Shown: positions 8,625 through 16,904 of the stretch, in pieces | Layout: every line of letters starts with the position of its first letter | Position numbering within the stretch: the first letter of the stretch is position 1 | Origin: Klebsiella huaxiensis | GTDB taxonomy: Bacteria; Pseudomonadota; Gammaproteobacteria; Enterobacterales; Enterobacteriaceae | Reading direction: 5' to 3' | Length of the DNA stretch: 64,000 bases | Assembly (NCBI RefSeq): GCF_003261575.2 | Contig: NZ_CP036175.1 | Coordinates: 4,092,001 to 4,156,000, forward strand | The notes under the pieces: generated by a model | What the model was told of the DNA's origin: nothing | Databases searched by the model: none | What the model saw: the letters and a program-made list of their open reading frames with translations, nothing else | Made by a program: the position numbers and the translations under genes

Positions 8625-10277
8625 ATGTCTAAACCCTTTGTCTGGCAGGAACTCTTTGTTCAAAGCAAAGATAATACAGAGTATGAATTACTGAGCAGTC
8701 AACACGTTACGGTGACGGAGTTAGATGGGGAAGAAGTCATCAAAGTCGCTCCGGAGGCGTTAACTCTGTTATCTCAGCAGGCGTTTTATGAGGCTTCATT
8801 TTTCCTGCGTAGCGGGCATTTAAAACAGATTGCCAGCATTTTGCGCGACCCGCAGGCCAGCAGTAACGATAAGTACGTCGCTCTCCAGCTGCTACGCAAT
8901 GCCGAAGTCTCAGCCAAAGGCGTGCTACCAAACTGCCAGGACACCGGCACCGCAACCATTGTGGCGAGTAAAGGCCAGAACGTCTGGACCGGTTGCGACG
9001 ATGCCGAAGCTTTAAGTAAGGGCATCTACACCACGTTTCAGGAAAACAATCTTCGCTACTCGCAAAACGCGCCGCTGGATATGTACACCGAAGTGAATAC
9101 CCATACCAACCTGCCCGCGCAGATCGACATCAGCGCTACGCAAGGTAGTGAATATCGCTTCCTGTTCGTCAATAAAGGCGGTGGTTCGGCCAATAAAGCG
9201 GCGCTATTTCAGGAAACCAAATCGATTCTACAGCCGGAGAAACTCACCGCTTTCCTGACCGAAAAAATGAAATCGCTGGGCACCGCCGCCTGTCCGCCGT
9301 ATCACATCGCTTTTGTTGTAGGTGGCCTCTCCGCCGATCAGGCGCTGAAGGTGGCAAAGCTGGCATCAACGAAATACTACGATAACCTGCCCACCGAAGG
9401 GAATGAACTGGGCCAGGCGTTTCGTGATACCGCGATGGAAACCACCTTGCTCAACGCCAGCCGCGAATTCGGCATCGGTGCGCAGTTTGGCGGTAAATAC
9501 TTCGCCCACGATATTCGCGTCATTCGCCTGCCGCGTCACGGCGGCTCCTGTCCGATCGCCATGGCCCTCTCCTGCTCCGCCGACCGTAATATCAAAGCGA
9601 AAATCAACAAGCACGGCATCTGGCTGGAGAAACTGGAACATAACCCGGGTAAATTTATTCCCGAATCCTGCCGCGTGGAAAACAGCGGTCAAACCGTACA
9701 GCTTAACCTGAACCGACCGCTGCATGAGATCCTGCGCGACATGTCCACCCTGCCGGTCGGTACCCGATTGTCGCTGAGTGGGCCAATTGTCGTTGCCCGC
9801 GATATCGCCCATGCCAAGATCAAAGAACGTCTGGATAACGGCGAGTCGATGCCGGAATACATGAAAAACCATATCGTCTATTACGCAGGCCCGGCGAAAA
9901 CCCCGGACAATCAGGCCTGCGGCTCAATGGGGCCAACCACCGGCGGACGCATGGACGGTTATGTCGATGCCTTCCAGGCGGCGGGCGGCAGCCTGATCAT
10001 GCTTTCCAAAGGCAATCGCAGCCAGCAGGTGACCGACGCCTGCCAAAAACATCGGGGATTTAACCTCGGCAGCATTGGCGGTGCGGCGGCCCTGCTGACA
10101 CAGCAGTATATCAAGAGCCTGCACTGCCTTGAGTATCCCGAGCTGGGGATGGAAGCGGTGTGGATGATGGAAGTCGAAAACCTGCCCGCCTTTGTGCTGG
10201 TGGATGACAAAGGGAATAACTTCTTCAGCCAGTTTGAGCAGCAGCATCGCTGCGCAACCTGTCCGGCCGGACATTAA
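8625..10277 (+). CDS. fumD: Class I fumarase, probable mesaconase (FumD type)
   Basis: A 550-residue iron-sulfur hydro-lyase of the class I fumarase family. Likely cluster cysteines are in LPNCQDTGT, AACPPYH and GGSCPIAM, with ACGSMGPTTGGRMD near the C-terminus. Placed after mal, it most likely hydrates mesaconate to (S)-citramalate, as the E. coli O157:H7 FumD of the same kind of cluster does; fumarase activity is also possible. A GTG overlapping the glutaminase stop would add four residues, but the ATG at 8625 has the better ribosome site (GAGACG). Length is normal for FumA/FumB relatives. Confidence 0.9.
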   Translation: MSKPFVWQELFVQSKDNTEYELLSSQHVTVTELDGEEVIKVAPEALTLLSQQAFYEASFFLRSGHLKQIASILRDPQASSNDKYVALQLLRNAEVSAKGVLPNCQDTGTATIVASKGQNVWTGCDDAEALSKGIYTTFQENNLRYSQNAPLDMYTEVNTHTNLPAQIDISATQGSEYRFLFVNKGGGSANKAALFQETKSILQPEKLTAFLTEKMKSLGTAACPPYHIAFVVGGLSADQALKVAKLASTKYYDNLPTEGNELGQAFRDTAMETTLLNASREFGIGAQFGGKYFAHDIRVIRLPRHGGSCPIAMALSCSADRNIKAKINKHGIWLEKLEHNPGKFIPESCRVENSGQTVQLNLNRPLHEILRDMSTLPVGTRLSLSGPIVVARDIAHAKIKERLDNGESMPEYMKNHIVYYAGPAKTPDNQACGSMGPTTGGRMDGYVDAFQAAGGSLIMLSKGNRSQQVTDACQKHRGFNLGSIGGAAALLTQQYIKSLHCLEYPELGMEAVWMMEVENLPAFVLVDDKGNNFFSQFEQQHRCATCPAGH

Positions 10278-10286
10278 GGAGCCAAT

Positions 10287-10889
10287 ATGCAAGCGCGAGG
10301 AAATACCGACCGTCACCGCCTGCGCCAGCAGAAGCTAAAAGAGCAGGTTGATACCCGCGTGGCGGCGGCGACGGAGAAAAAAGGCGTTCTGATCGTTTTC
10401 ACCGGAAACGGCAAAGGCAAATCCACCGCCGCCTTTGGTACCGCGACGCGCGCCGTCGGGCACGGCAAAATCGTCGGCGTCGCGCAGTTTATTAAAGGCC
10501 AGTGGGATAACGGTGAATACAACACGCTGCATCCGCTGGGCGTGGAATTTCACATCATGGGCACCGGCTTTACCTGGGAAACGCAAAACCGAGAGGCCGA
10601 TATTCAGGCGGCAACAGCGGTATGGCAGGAGAGTAAGCGTATGCTGGCCGACCCGCACTACGATCTGGTGGTGCTGGATGAACTCACCTATATGCTGGCT
10701 TATCACTATCTGGATACAGAGGAAGTGATTGCCGCAATTGTGAATCGCCCGCCACAGCAGAGCGTGATTATCACCGGACGCGGCTGTCACGCCCGATTGT
10801 TGGATCTTGCCGATACGGTGAGTGAACTTCGCCCGGTGAAGCACGCGTTTGATAGCGGTATTCAGGCACAAGTGGGCATCGATTGGTAG
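10287..10889 (+). CDS. Cob(I)alamin adenosyltransferase, CobO/BtuR type
   Basis: A 200-residue P-loop corrinoid adenosyltransferase (EC 2.5.1.17) very similar to E. coli BtuR. The ATP site is FTGNGKGKSTAAFGTA (about residues 36-51), followed by QFIKGQWDNGE, the acidic strand VVLDELTYM and ITGRGCH. It makes adenosylcobalamin, the cofactor of glutamate mutase encoded 9 kb upstream on the same strand. It is probably a pathway-dedicated second copy beside a housekeeping btuR elsewhere (inference). It follows fumD by nine bases with AAGGAGCC as ribosome site and is the last gene of the cluster. Confidence 0.9.
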   Translation: MQARGNTDRHRLRQQKLKEQVDTRVAAATEKKGVLIVFTGNGKGKSTAAFGTATRAVGHGKIVGVAQFIKGQWDNGEYNTLHPLGVEFHIMGTGFTWETQNREADIQAATAVWQESKRMLADPHYDLVVLDELTYMLAYHYLDTEEVIAAIVNRPPQQSVIITGRGCHARLLDLADTVSELRPVKHAFDSGIQAQVGIDW

Positions 10890-10947
10890 TTTTATCCGAT
10901 TCGCTTTTCTCCCGGCTCGCGCTGCGCTTGGCCGAGCTATGGGTCCT

Positions 10948-11036
10948 GTAGGCCGGATAAGACGCCTTCGCGTCGCCATCCGGCAATCATGCGACGTCAA
11001 TGCCGGATGGCGGCGTAAACGCCTTATCCGGCCTAC
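10948..11036. repeat. BIME: paired inverted REP elements
   Basis: Two REP units face each other: GTAGGCCGGATAAGACGCC-type sequence at 10948-10984 and its inverted partner, GCCGGATGGCGGCGTAAACG-type, at 11002-11036. A further REP-like GGCTCGCGCTGCGCTTGGCC lies just before, at 10915-10934. The block separates the convergent ends of the adenosyltransferase and LysR genes and may protect 3' ends or bind gyrase/IHF, as known for BIMEs. Confidence 0.88.
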
Positions 11037-11052
11037 GAAACCAGAGGTGCCA

Positions 11053-11955
11053 TCAGGTGGCCGACACCAGCGATTTATGCAATAACCAGTCGCGGAATAC
11101 CTGTAAATGCCGGGATTCCGCTTTATCTTCCTGCCACGTCATAATAAAACGGTTTCCGGTGCGAATCGGCACATCGCAAGGAATTACCATCTCGCCGCTA
11201 TCGAGATCGTGCTGAATGGCAAAACGCGGTAACAGCGCCACCCCCAGATTCGAACGCACCGCCGCAATCAGCATCGATAGCAGGTCAAAACGCGGGCCGA
11301 TATTAATCTGCGCGCTGGTAATATTCGACAACGCGAACCACTCCTGCCAGCCGTGAATTCGTGTGCTCTGATGCAACAACGGAAATTCACCCAGCAATTC
11401 CTCGACCGCCAGCTTTTGACCAGGGTCCGATAGCAGCCCGCAGCCGCATACCGGTAGGATCTCCTCTTCGAATAAGTACTCAACCTCCGTCCACGGCGAG
11501 CAAAAATCCTCGCGCATGATGGCGGCATCGTACTCACGGCTGAGAAAATCGCCAATATTAGCCAGCGAATGAATATTGACGATAATACCTGGGTTTAATT
11601 TATTAAACTCACGCAGATTAGGGATTAACCAGTGAGTGCTAAAGGTGGGGTTCACTGCCAGTTCAAGAACCTGCACCGTCGGCTGCCAGGTCATAATTGA
11701 ATTGGTATCACGCTCCAGCTTGTTAAGCGTTTCCTTAACGATGGTCAAATAATGCTTGCCCGCCGCATTTAAAAAAATCCTTTTTTTCGCATGATTAAAT
11801 AATGACGTATGGAGGAAATCCTCCAGCGCCGTGACTTGTCTGAACACGGCGCTTTGTGTTAAAGCTAACTCTTCCGCTGCTCGCGTATAGCTTTCATGGC
11901 GAGCCACAACTTCAAAGGTCACCAGCAATTCGGTTTTGGGGATTTTTCCTCTCAT
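11053..11955 (-). CDS. LysR-family transcriptional regulator
   Basis: A LysR-type regulator of about 300 residues in the GcvA/AmpR-like branch. The N-terminal winged helix-turn-helix (LLVTFEVVARHESYTRAAEE, then LTQSAVFRQVTALEDFL) covers roughly residues 5-65, followed by a periplasmic-binding-protein-like effector domain ending in LLPRFAIQHDLDSGEMV and a C-terminal tryptophan-rich segment. The ATG at 11955 is chosen because GGAAG sits just upstream; an ATG at 11967 would add four residues. It ends convergent to the fermentation cluster and is the nearest candidate regulator for it (inference). Confidence 0.87.
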   Translation of the reverse strand: MRGKIPKTELLVTFEVVARHESYTRAAEELALTQSAVFRQVTALEDFLHTSLFNHAKKRIFLNAAGKHYLTIVKETLNKLERDTNSIMTWQPTVQVLELAVNPTFSTHWLIPNLREFNKLNPGIIVNIHSLANIGDFLSREYDAAIMREDFCSPWTEVEYLFEEEILPVCGCGLLSDPGQKLAVEELLGEFPLLHQSTRIHGWQEWFALSNITSAQINIGPRFDLLSMLIAAVRSNLGVALLPRFAIQHDLDSGEMVIPCDVPIRTGNRFIMTWQEDKAESRHLQVFRDWLLHKSLVSAT

Positions 11956-12343
11956 AACGTCTTCCATTTACGGCGTGCAAAAATTGTTTAAAAAATAAAA
12001 AAAGCGCGCAAGGACATCAGGTTATCCCCGAGTGTTATATTTTATTATCCCGTCAGATGTCATTGATCTATTCCATGATTAATGCATATTAGCAGTGATC
12101 AAATAATAACCAATAATACCCAAGCATCTCAATAAACACAATTTAAACAAGGTGTCTGACCCGCAAATAGCGTCAATAAGTTGTCAATATTTTTTCACGT
12201 TAACTTGTTTATTATCGAAGTCAGCCTGAGGGGGGGAATTAATTTTCAGCTACCAGCTATAAATTAAAATTTTCAGCGACCGGGGACACATTATGAGTGC
12301 TTCAGGAAAAATCTGTCTTGCCTTTATCCTGCCCCGGTATGGG
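11956..12343. other. AT-rich intergenic region between two regulator genes
   Basis: About 390 bp with many A/T runs. It should hold the LysR gene promoter (reading left) and the 3' end of the AraC-like gene. A run of seven G lies at 12230-12236. A short open stretch on + (ATG at 12294, 18 codons, MSASGKICLAFILPRYGL) has no visible ribosome site and no recognisable homology. I see no RNA gene or repeat. Confidence 0.5.
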
Positions 12344-13024
12344 TTATGACGATGCCGAGAGAGACTGCTGGCGGAATGATTGCGGCGAAGTGCGATGCGC
12401 CATGCGGAACACTCGACAAAAGTAGCTGGTTTGTGCGTACTGAAGCTTTCGGGCGACGCCATCTATCGAATACGCAGGATCGCCAAGCAGTTCCCCGGCT
12501 CGCTGCATTCTCTTCTGGCTCACCCAGACTTTGAAATTCACCCCCTGCTGCTTTTTAAAAAAGCGACTAAAGTAATTGGCGCTCAGGCAAACATGAGCCG
12601 CCACCGATTCGAGAGACAACTCATCATATAAATGCTCATCAATATAACGTAGGGCAGAGGCCATTTTTATTTCATGCGGTGCACGTTGCGCATAATAAAA
12701 ATCACAATTTCGGCGAGATTGCTTATTCGCGTTCACTTTTATCCCCTCAACCGGCGTGACGTTATTCACAATAAAATGAAGTAATCTTTCTGCCGCCAAT
12801 CGATGACTATCGTCGGTGGCCTTACTGTGGTCACAAATAATATATCCCCACACTTTTTCAAAACACATGAGGGGCAGTGAAAAGAAATTTAACCCTGCAT
12901 AGCGGTCAGGCAATCGCTCCCCGCGGGTATCAATAACCACGGCGACCAGACCGGTTGCACGAGAAAAGGTCGTTGCCAACGAAGAGAAAAACCGGTGTTC
13001 ATCATCCCTGTCTCTTTGCTGCAC
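12344..13024 (-). CDS. AraC-family regulator with a short PocR-like sensor
   Basis: A 226-residue regulator. The C-terminal 100 residues form the two AraC helix-turn-helices: LSLESVAAHVCLSANYFSRF (about 136-155) and SIDGVARKLQYAQTSYFCRV (about 185-204). The N-terminal 100 residues resemble a shortened PocR sensory domain (FSRATGLVAVVIDTRGERLP, LPLMCFEKVWGYIICDH). PocR itself is about 300 residues and controls B12 and propanediol genes, so this protein is short for that type. The start is GTG with GGAG six bases upstream. It lies between the B12-dependent island and the tetronate-type operon; its target is not evident. Confidence 0.8.
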   Translation of the reverse strand: MQQRDRDDEHRFFSSLATTFSRATGLVAVVIDTRGERLPDRYAGLNFFSLPLMCFEKVWGYIICDHSKATDDSHRLAAERLLHFIVNNVTPVEGIKVNANKQSRRNCDFYYAQRAPHEIKMASALRYIDEHLYDELSLESVAAHVCLSANYFSRFFKKQQGVNFKVWVSQKRMQRAGELLGDPAYSIDGVARKLQYAQTSYFCRVFRMAHRTSPQSFRQQSLSASS

Positions 13025-13303
13025 ATTATTCTCCAGTAGCCTGATAGTCAGCCGCTAATATGCAGAATTTAGCGCATCAAAAGAATGACGTTAAACGCAA
13101 AAAATAATCTCATTTTCGCAGATGAATATGATCAAAATGCATGACCAACCCAACGTTCATGCAAACGCTCACTGATAGGTCAAGGAATGCCTTCTGCCCA
13201 ACCCTTCTCAAACTTTAACGAATATTCACAGATTGTTGTGAGCATGATTCTGTCACCTAAGAAGAAATAATAATTACATTTCAAATGATTACATATTTTT
13301 AAT

Positions 13304-13348
13304 ACATTCACATGATGTTCTTGTTTGTGAGAATCATCATGTGAATGT
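13304..13348 (+). promoter_or_regulatory. Palindromic operator candidate before the otnK-like operon
   Basis: ACATTCACATGATG (13304-13317) and CATCATGTGAATGT (13335-13348) are perfect 14-bp inverted arms around a 17-bp spacer, 57 bp before the otnK start. The arms are far longer than chance would give. The operon's own DeoR protein, or the neighbouring AraC-like protein, is the obvious ligand (inference). The rest of the 381-bp gap 13025-13405 is AT-rich upstream sequence with no gene; a ribosome site GGAGTGGAG stands before 13406. Confidence 0.7.
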
Positions 13349-13405
13349 GAAAGCGACTACTGAATAATATGCTCAATCAGTAAACAATCTGAACGGAGTG
13401 GAGTC

Positions 13406-14662
13406 ATGGCCGTCACAACAGGGGTTATCGCCGACGATTTTACCGGCGCAACGGATATCGCAAGTTTTATGGCAGAACAGGGCTGGCGAGTCGCGCTATT
13501 GCCCGGAATGCCCGACCTTACGCAGCAGTGGAACGAAGAAGTTGATGCCATTGTTATCTCGCTGAAAAGCCGCTCTCTGCCCGCTGAGCAGGCCGTCGCA
13601 CAATCGCTGGCTTGCGCCCGGTGGCTAAAACAAAACGCAGGCGTCAGGCAAGTCTATTTCAAATACTGCTCAACGTTTGACTCTACACCACGCGGCAATA
13701 TTGGCCCGGTGAGCGATGCTCTGATGGAAGCGATGCAGGTCCCGCTTATCGTTCACTGCCCCGCCCTGCCGCAAAACGGACGCACGGTGGTGCACGGTCA
13801 TCTGTTTGTCAACGGTTTACTGTTGAACGAGTCCGGCATGGAAAAGCATCCGCTTAATCCGATGACCGATGCCAATTTGTCACGCCTGCTGTCCGCGCAA
13901 ACGCCAAACGCCGTTGGCAATATTGATCTCAATACCATTCGCAACGGTGTGCAAGCAGTCACTCACGCGCTGGCCAGCCTTAAAGCTGAAGGAAAACGCC
14001 ACGTGATTGTCGATACGCTGGACGAAGCCGATCTCCACACGCTAGCCCAGGCGCTACACGACTCCCCCTTGTTAGCCGGAGGTTCCGGGCTCGGCGGCGC
14101 GCTGGCCGCCAACGCCGGTGCTCAGCAGACATCACCACCACAGGACTTTCCGCACCCCGTCAAAGCGGTGGTCTTTTCCGGGAGCTGTTCGGCTATGAGC
14201 AACCGTCAGGTCAATCGCTATAAAACGGCGGCGACCTCTCGTTTGCTCGACGTAGCACGCTGCCTGTCGGACGCCGAGCGCTATACCGATGAGCTATCGC
14301 AGTGGGCCATGTCGCATATCAGCGACCCGCATGCGCCGCTGATTTACGCCACCCAACCACCTGATGCGCTAAAACGCATTCAGCAAGAGTATGGCGAGCA
14401 GCCCGCCAGCCAGGCGATTGAACATACGTTTGCCCGGCTGAGCGCGAAGCTCCAGGCCGCAGGCGTGAACACCTTTATTGTTGCTGGTGGCGAGACATCC
14501 GGCACCGTCGTGGAAGCGCTACAGGTAACGCGCCTGTCCGTCGGCAAGACCATCGCCCCGGGGGTTCCATGGGTCTTCTCCGCCGAACTGGCGCTGGCGC
14601 TGAAGTCAGGCAATTTTGGCGACGAAGATTTCTTTTTTACCGCCCAGGAGTACAAATCATGA
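13406..14662 (+). CDS. otnK: Four-carbon acid sugar kinase (OtnK-like)
   Basis: A 418-residue kinase of the DUF1537 family, acting on 3-oxo-tetronates (D- or L-erythronate/threonate pathway) to give the 4-phosphate. The N-terminal substrate domain begins with IADDFTGATDIASFMAEQGW (about residues 8-27) and the C-terminal nucleotide domain contains VFSGSCSAMSNRQV, IVAGGETSGTVVEAL (about 355-370) and PGVPW. Length matches OtnK proteins. The stop overlaps the next start by three bases. It is the first gene of an eight-gene operon behind the 13304-13348 palindrome. Substrate identity is not proven by sequence. Confidence 0.88.
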   Translation: MAVTTGVIADDFTGATDIASFMAEQGWRVALLPGMPDLTQQWNEEVDAIVISLKSRSLPAEQAVAQSLACARWLKQNAGVRQVYFKYCSTFDSTPRGNIGPVSDALMEAMQVPLIVHCPALPQNGRTVVHGHLFVNGLLLNESGMEKHPLNPMTDANLSRLLSAQTPNAVGNIDLNTIRNGVQAVTHALASLKAEGKRHVIVDTLDEADLHTLAQALHDSPLLAGGSGLGGALAANAGAQQTSPPQDFPHPVKAVVFSGSCSAMSNRQVNRYKTAATSRLLDVARCLSDAERYTDELSQWAMSHISDPHAPLIYATQPPDALKRIQQEYGEQPASQAIEHTFARLSAKLQAAGVNTFIVAGGETSGTVVEALQVTRLSVGKTIAPGVPWVFSAELALALKSGNFGDEDFFFTAQEYKS

Positions 14663-15303
14663 GCCAGGTGAGTGAGCAACAACTTCGCGAGCAGCTCGTC
14701 CATTATGGTCGCTCTCTATTTATGCGCGGCTACAGCAGCGGCGGCTCCGGCAACCTGAGCGTTAAGCTCGCGGATGGCGGTTATCTGGTCACCCCAACCA
14801 ACTCCTGTCTGGGAGAACTTGACGCAGCAACGCTGAGCAAACTGGATGCCAACGGCGTTCATCTCAGCGGGGACAAACCGTCGAAAGAGGTGCCAATGCA
14901 TCTGGCATGGTATCGCCACCGTCCCTCCTGCGGAGCTGTAGTTCATCTGCATTCGCCGTGGCTGACCGCACTCTCTTGTCTGCCGTGTGAAACACCGGAA
15001 AACTGCCTGCCGCCATTAACGCCATACTACGTGATGCGCGTCGGGCAATTGCCGCTGCTGCCCTACTTCAAACCTGGACATGAAGGCATTGCCAGCGCGC
15101 TTAGCGAAATCGCCGCTGACCACACGGCGGCACTGCTGGCCAACCACGGCCCGGTCGTCAGCGGTCGCTCACTGCGCGAAGCGGTATTTAACGCCGAGGA
15201 GCTGGAAGACAGCGCCCGCATCTGGTTGACCTTAAAACCGCTCGGTTACGTACCGCTTTCAGAAGAAGCGGTAGCCGAACTCGAACAATCCCGGCGAGCG
15301 TGA
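14659..15303 (+). CDS. otnC: Class II aldolase/adducin protein, OtnC-like decarboxylase
   Basis: A 214-residue class II aldolase-fold enzyme like OtnC (3-oxo-tetronate 4-phosphate decarboxylase), which would yield dihydroxyacetone phosphate and CO2. The fold's phosphate site is GGSGNLSV, the zinc histidines are in VVHLHSPW (HxH), and LLANHGPVVSG holds the distal histidine. The frame is open upstream inside otnK, but the ATG at 14659 overlaps the otnK stop and matches family length. It acts directly after OtnK in the tetronate scheme. Confidence 0.87.
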   Translation: MSQVSEQQLREQLVHYGRSLFMRGYSSGGSGNLSVKLADGGYLVTPTNSCLGELDAATLSKLDANGVHLSGDKPSKEVPMHLAWYRHRPSCGAVVHLHSPWLTALSCLPCETPENCLPPLTPYYVMRVGQLPLLPYFKPGHEGIASALSEIAADHTAALLANHGPVVSGRSLREAVFNAEELEDSARIWLTLKPLGYVPLSEEAVAELEQSRRA

Positions 15304-15309
15304 GGTGAG

Positions 15310-16119
15310 ATGATGATCCCCGAACAACGACGTGACTTTATCTATCGCTACGTTCATGAAAAAAACGTCGCCTCATTTAATGAGCTGGCGGACTTGATGA
15401 GCGTGTCGCATATGACCGTGCGCCGCGACATTCAATTGCTGGAAGAGGAAGGCAAAGTTATCTCGATTAACGGCGGCGTGAAGCTCAATAACCTGCTGAA
15501 GTCCGAGCTGCCGTGGCGGGAAAAGGCGGAGCTGCATCATGAGGTGAAGCGCAAAATGGGTCAGCTTGCCGCCATGCTGATTGAGCCGGGGCAAACGCTG
15601 TATCTGGATGCCGGAACCTCGCTGTTTGAAGTGGCGAAAGCGGTGGCCGCCAGCCACTGTTTTAACCTAACCGTGGTGACGAACGACTTCTCCATCAGCC
15701 ACTACCTGATGGACATGCCGCATATCACCCTCTATCACACCGGCGGTCTGGTGGATCAGCGCAACCGCTCAAGCCTTGGCAAAAGTGCGGCCAGCTTTTT
15801 ACGCACCATTAATATCGATGTGGCGTTTCTCAGTTCATCGTCGTGGGATACCGAGCGCGGCATGTCGACCCCCAGCGAAGGCAAAGCCTCGGTCAAAGAG
15901 GCGGTTCTCACCGTTTCCCGCCGCCGGGTGCTGGTCTGCGACAGCAGTAAATTTGGCAAGTACGGGATGTTCCATATCTGCGGTCTGGATCAGCTAACCG
16001 ATATTATTTCTGACAATCAGCTGCCGGATGACGCGCAACAAGCCATCGCCAATCAGGGGGTAAAACTGCACCTGGTCGATAGCCGGGAGGGGAAACATCA
16101 TGCTGAAATTAGCGGCTAA
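15310..16119 (+). CDS. DeoR-family transcriptional regulator
   Basis: A 269-residue DeoR/GlpR-type repressor. The helix-turn-helix is FNELADLMSVSHMTVRRDIQ (about residues 22-41), followed by LEEEGKVISINGGV. The sugar-phosphate-sensing domain has YLDAGTSLFEVA, VVTNDFSISHYL and the C-terminal CDSSKFGKYGMF motif seen across the family. It sits third in the operon and so is probably autoregulated with it; its likely signal is a phosphorylated acid-sugar intermediate (inference). The ribosome site is GAGGTGAG and the 3' end overlaps the next gene by 20 bases. Confidence 0.9.
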   Translation: MMIPEQRRDFIYRYVHEKNVASFNELADLMSVSHMTVRRDIQLLEEEGKVISINGGVKLNNLLKSELPWREKAELHHEVKRKMGQLAAMLIEPGQTLYLDAGTSLFEVAKAVAASHCFNLTVVTNDFSISHYLMDMPHITLYHTGGLVDQRNRSSLGKSAASFLRTINIDVAFLSSSSWDTERGMSTPSEGKASVKEAVLTVSRRRVLVCDSSKFGKYGMFHICGLDQLTDIISDNQLPDDAQQAIANQGVKLHLVDSREGKHHAEISG

Positions 16120-16876
16120 CCTTGACTGGTTGTTTACTGAATTGCCGATAGCAGCACGCTTTCAGGCGGCAAAAGATGCGGGTTTTCGCGGCGTGGAGGG
16201 GCTGTTCCTCTGGCAGCATCCGCTAGAGACGTTGCTGGTAGCTCAAGGGCAAACCAGCCTGCCGGTAGTGCTAATGAACGCCCCAGCAGGCCACTGGCAG
16301 CAGGGTGAACGGGGGCTGGCGGCGTTACCGGGCCGCGATGAGGAGTTTCGCCACAGCCTGAATCTGGCCCGTGAATACGCCACAGCGTTAGGCTGTCGCC
16401 GGGTTCACGTGATGTCGGGTCTGCGCTGTGATGATCTTACCCTCAACGCTCAGCGCAGTCTTCTAACCGACAGATTGCGCAGCGCCTGTGATGTGTTGGC
16501 GGAAGCGGGAATTGACGTACTTATTGAGCCATTAAATCCACATGATATGCCGGGCTATATGATTGATAACTTCCCGCTGGCCGAATCTATTATTCGCGAG
16601 GTCGGCCGGAAAAACATCGGCTTGCAGTTTGATATTTACCACTGCCAGAAAATTCACGGCGATGTGGTAAAAAATATTGAATGTTATTTTCCATTGATAA
16701 AACACTTTCAGATTGCCTCTGTTCCTTATCGTCATGAACCAGGAACGGGAGAATTAAATGAAAAGTGGATTTTCGATTTTATTGCACAACTGAATTATCA
16801 GGACTGGCTCGGCTGTGAATATCAGCCGTCAACATCAGGACCTGAATCATTACGCTGGATAACGTCTTACTTATAA
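16100..16876 (+). CDS. otnI: Hydroxypyruvate isomerase family protein, OtnI-like
   Basis: A 258-residue TIM-barrel isomerase of the Hyi/OtnI family, expected to interconvert 2-oxo- and 3-oxo-tetronate before OtnK acts. Recognisable parts are LAANLDWLFTELPIAARFQA at the N-terminus, VHVMSG, the metal-site strand DVLIEPLNPHDMPGYM (about 138-153), NIGLQFDIYHCQ (about 172-183) and WLGCEYQP near the end. Its start lies 20 bases inside the deoR gene with GGAGGGGAAA upstream. Base composition in the last third is noticeably more AT-rich than in the first. Confidence 0.85.
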   Translation: MLKLAANLDWLFTELPIAARFQAAKDAGFRGVEGLFLWQHPLETLLVAQGQTSLPVVLMNAPAGHWQQGERGLAALPGRDEEFRHSLNLAREYATALGCRRVHVMSGLRCDDLTLNAQRSLLTDRLRSACDVLAEAGIDVLIEPLNPHDMPGYMIDNFPLAESIIREVGRKNIGLQFDIYHCQKIHGDVVKNIECYFPLIKHFQIASVPYRHEPGTGELNEKWIFDFIAQLNYQDWLGCEYQPSTSGPESLRWITSYL

Positions 16877-16904
16877 TTTTAATCTCTCTGTACCGGAGGA
16901 AAAC

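Noticed and set aside
12294..12350. Short open stretch MSASGKICLAFILPRYGL as a gene remnant
   Set aside because: Eighteen codons without ribosome site or recognisable homology are not enough to claim a remnant.
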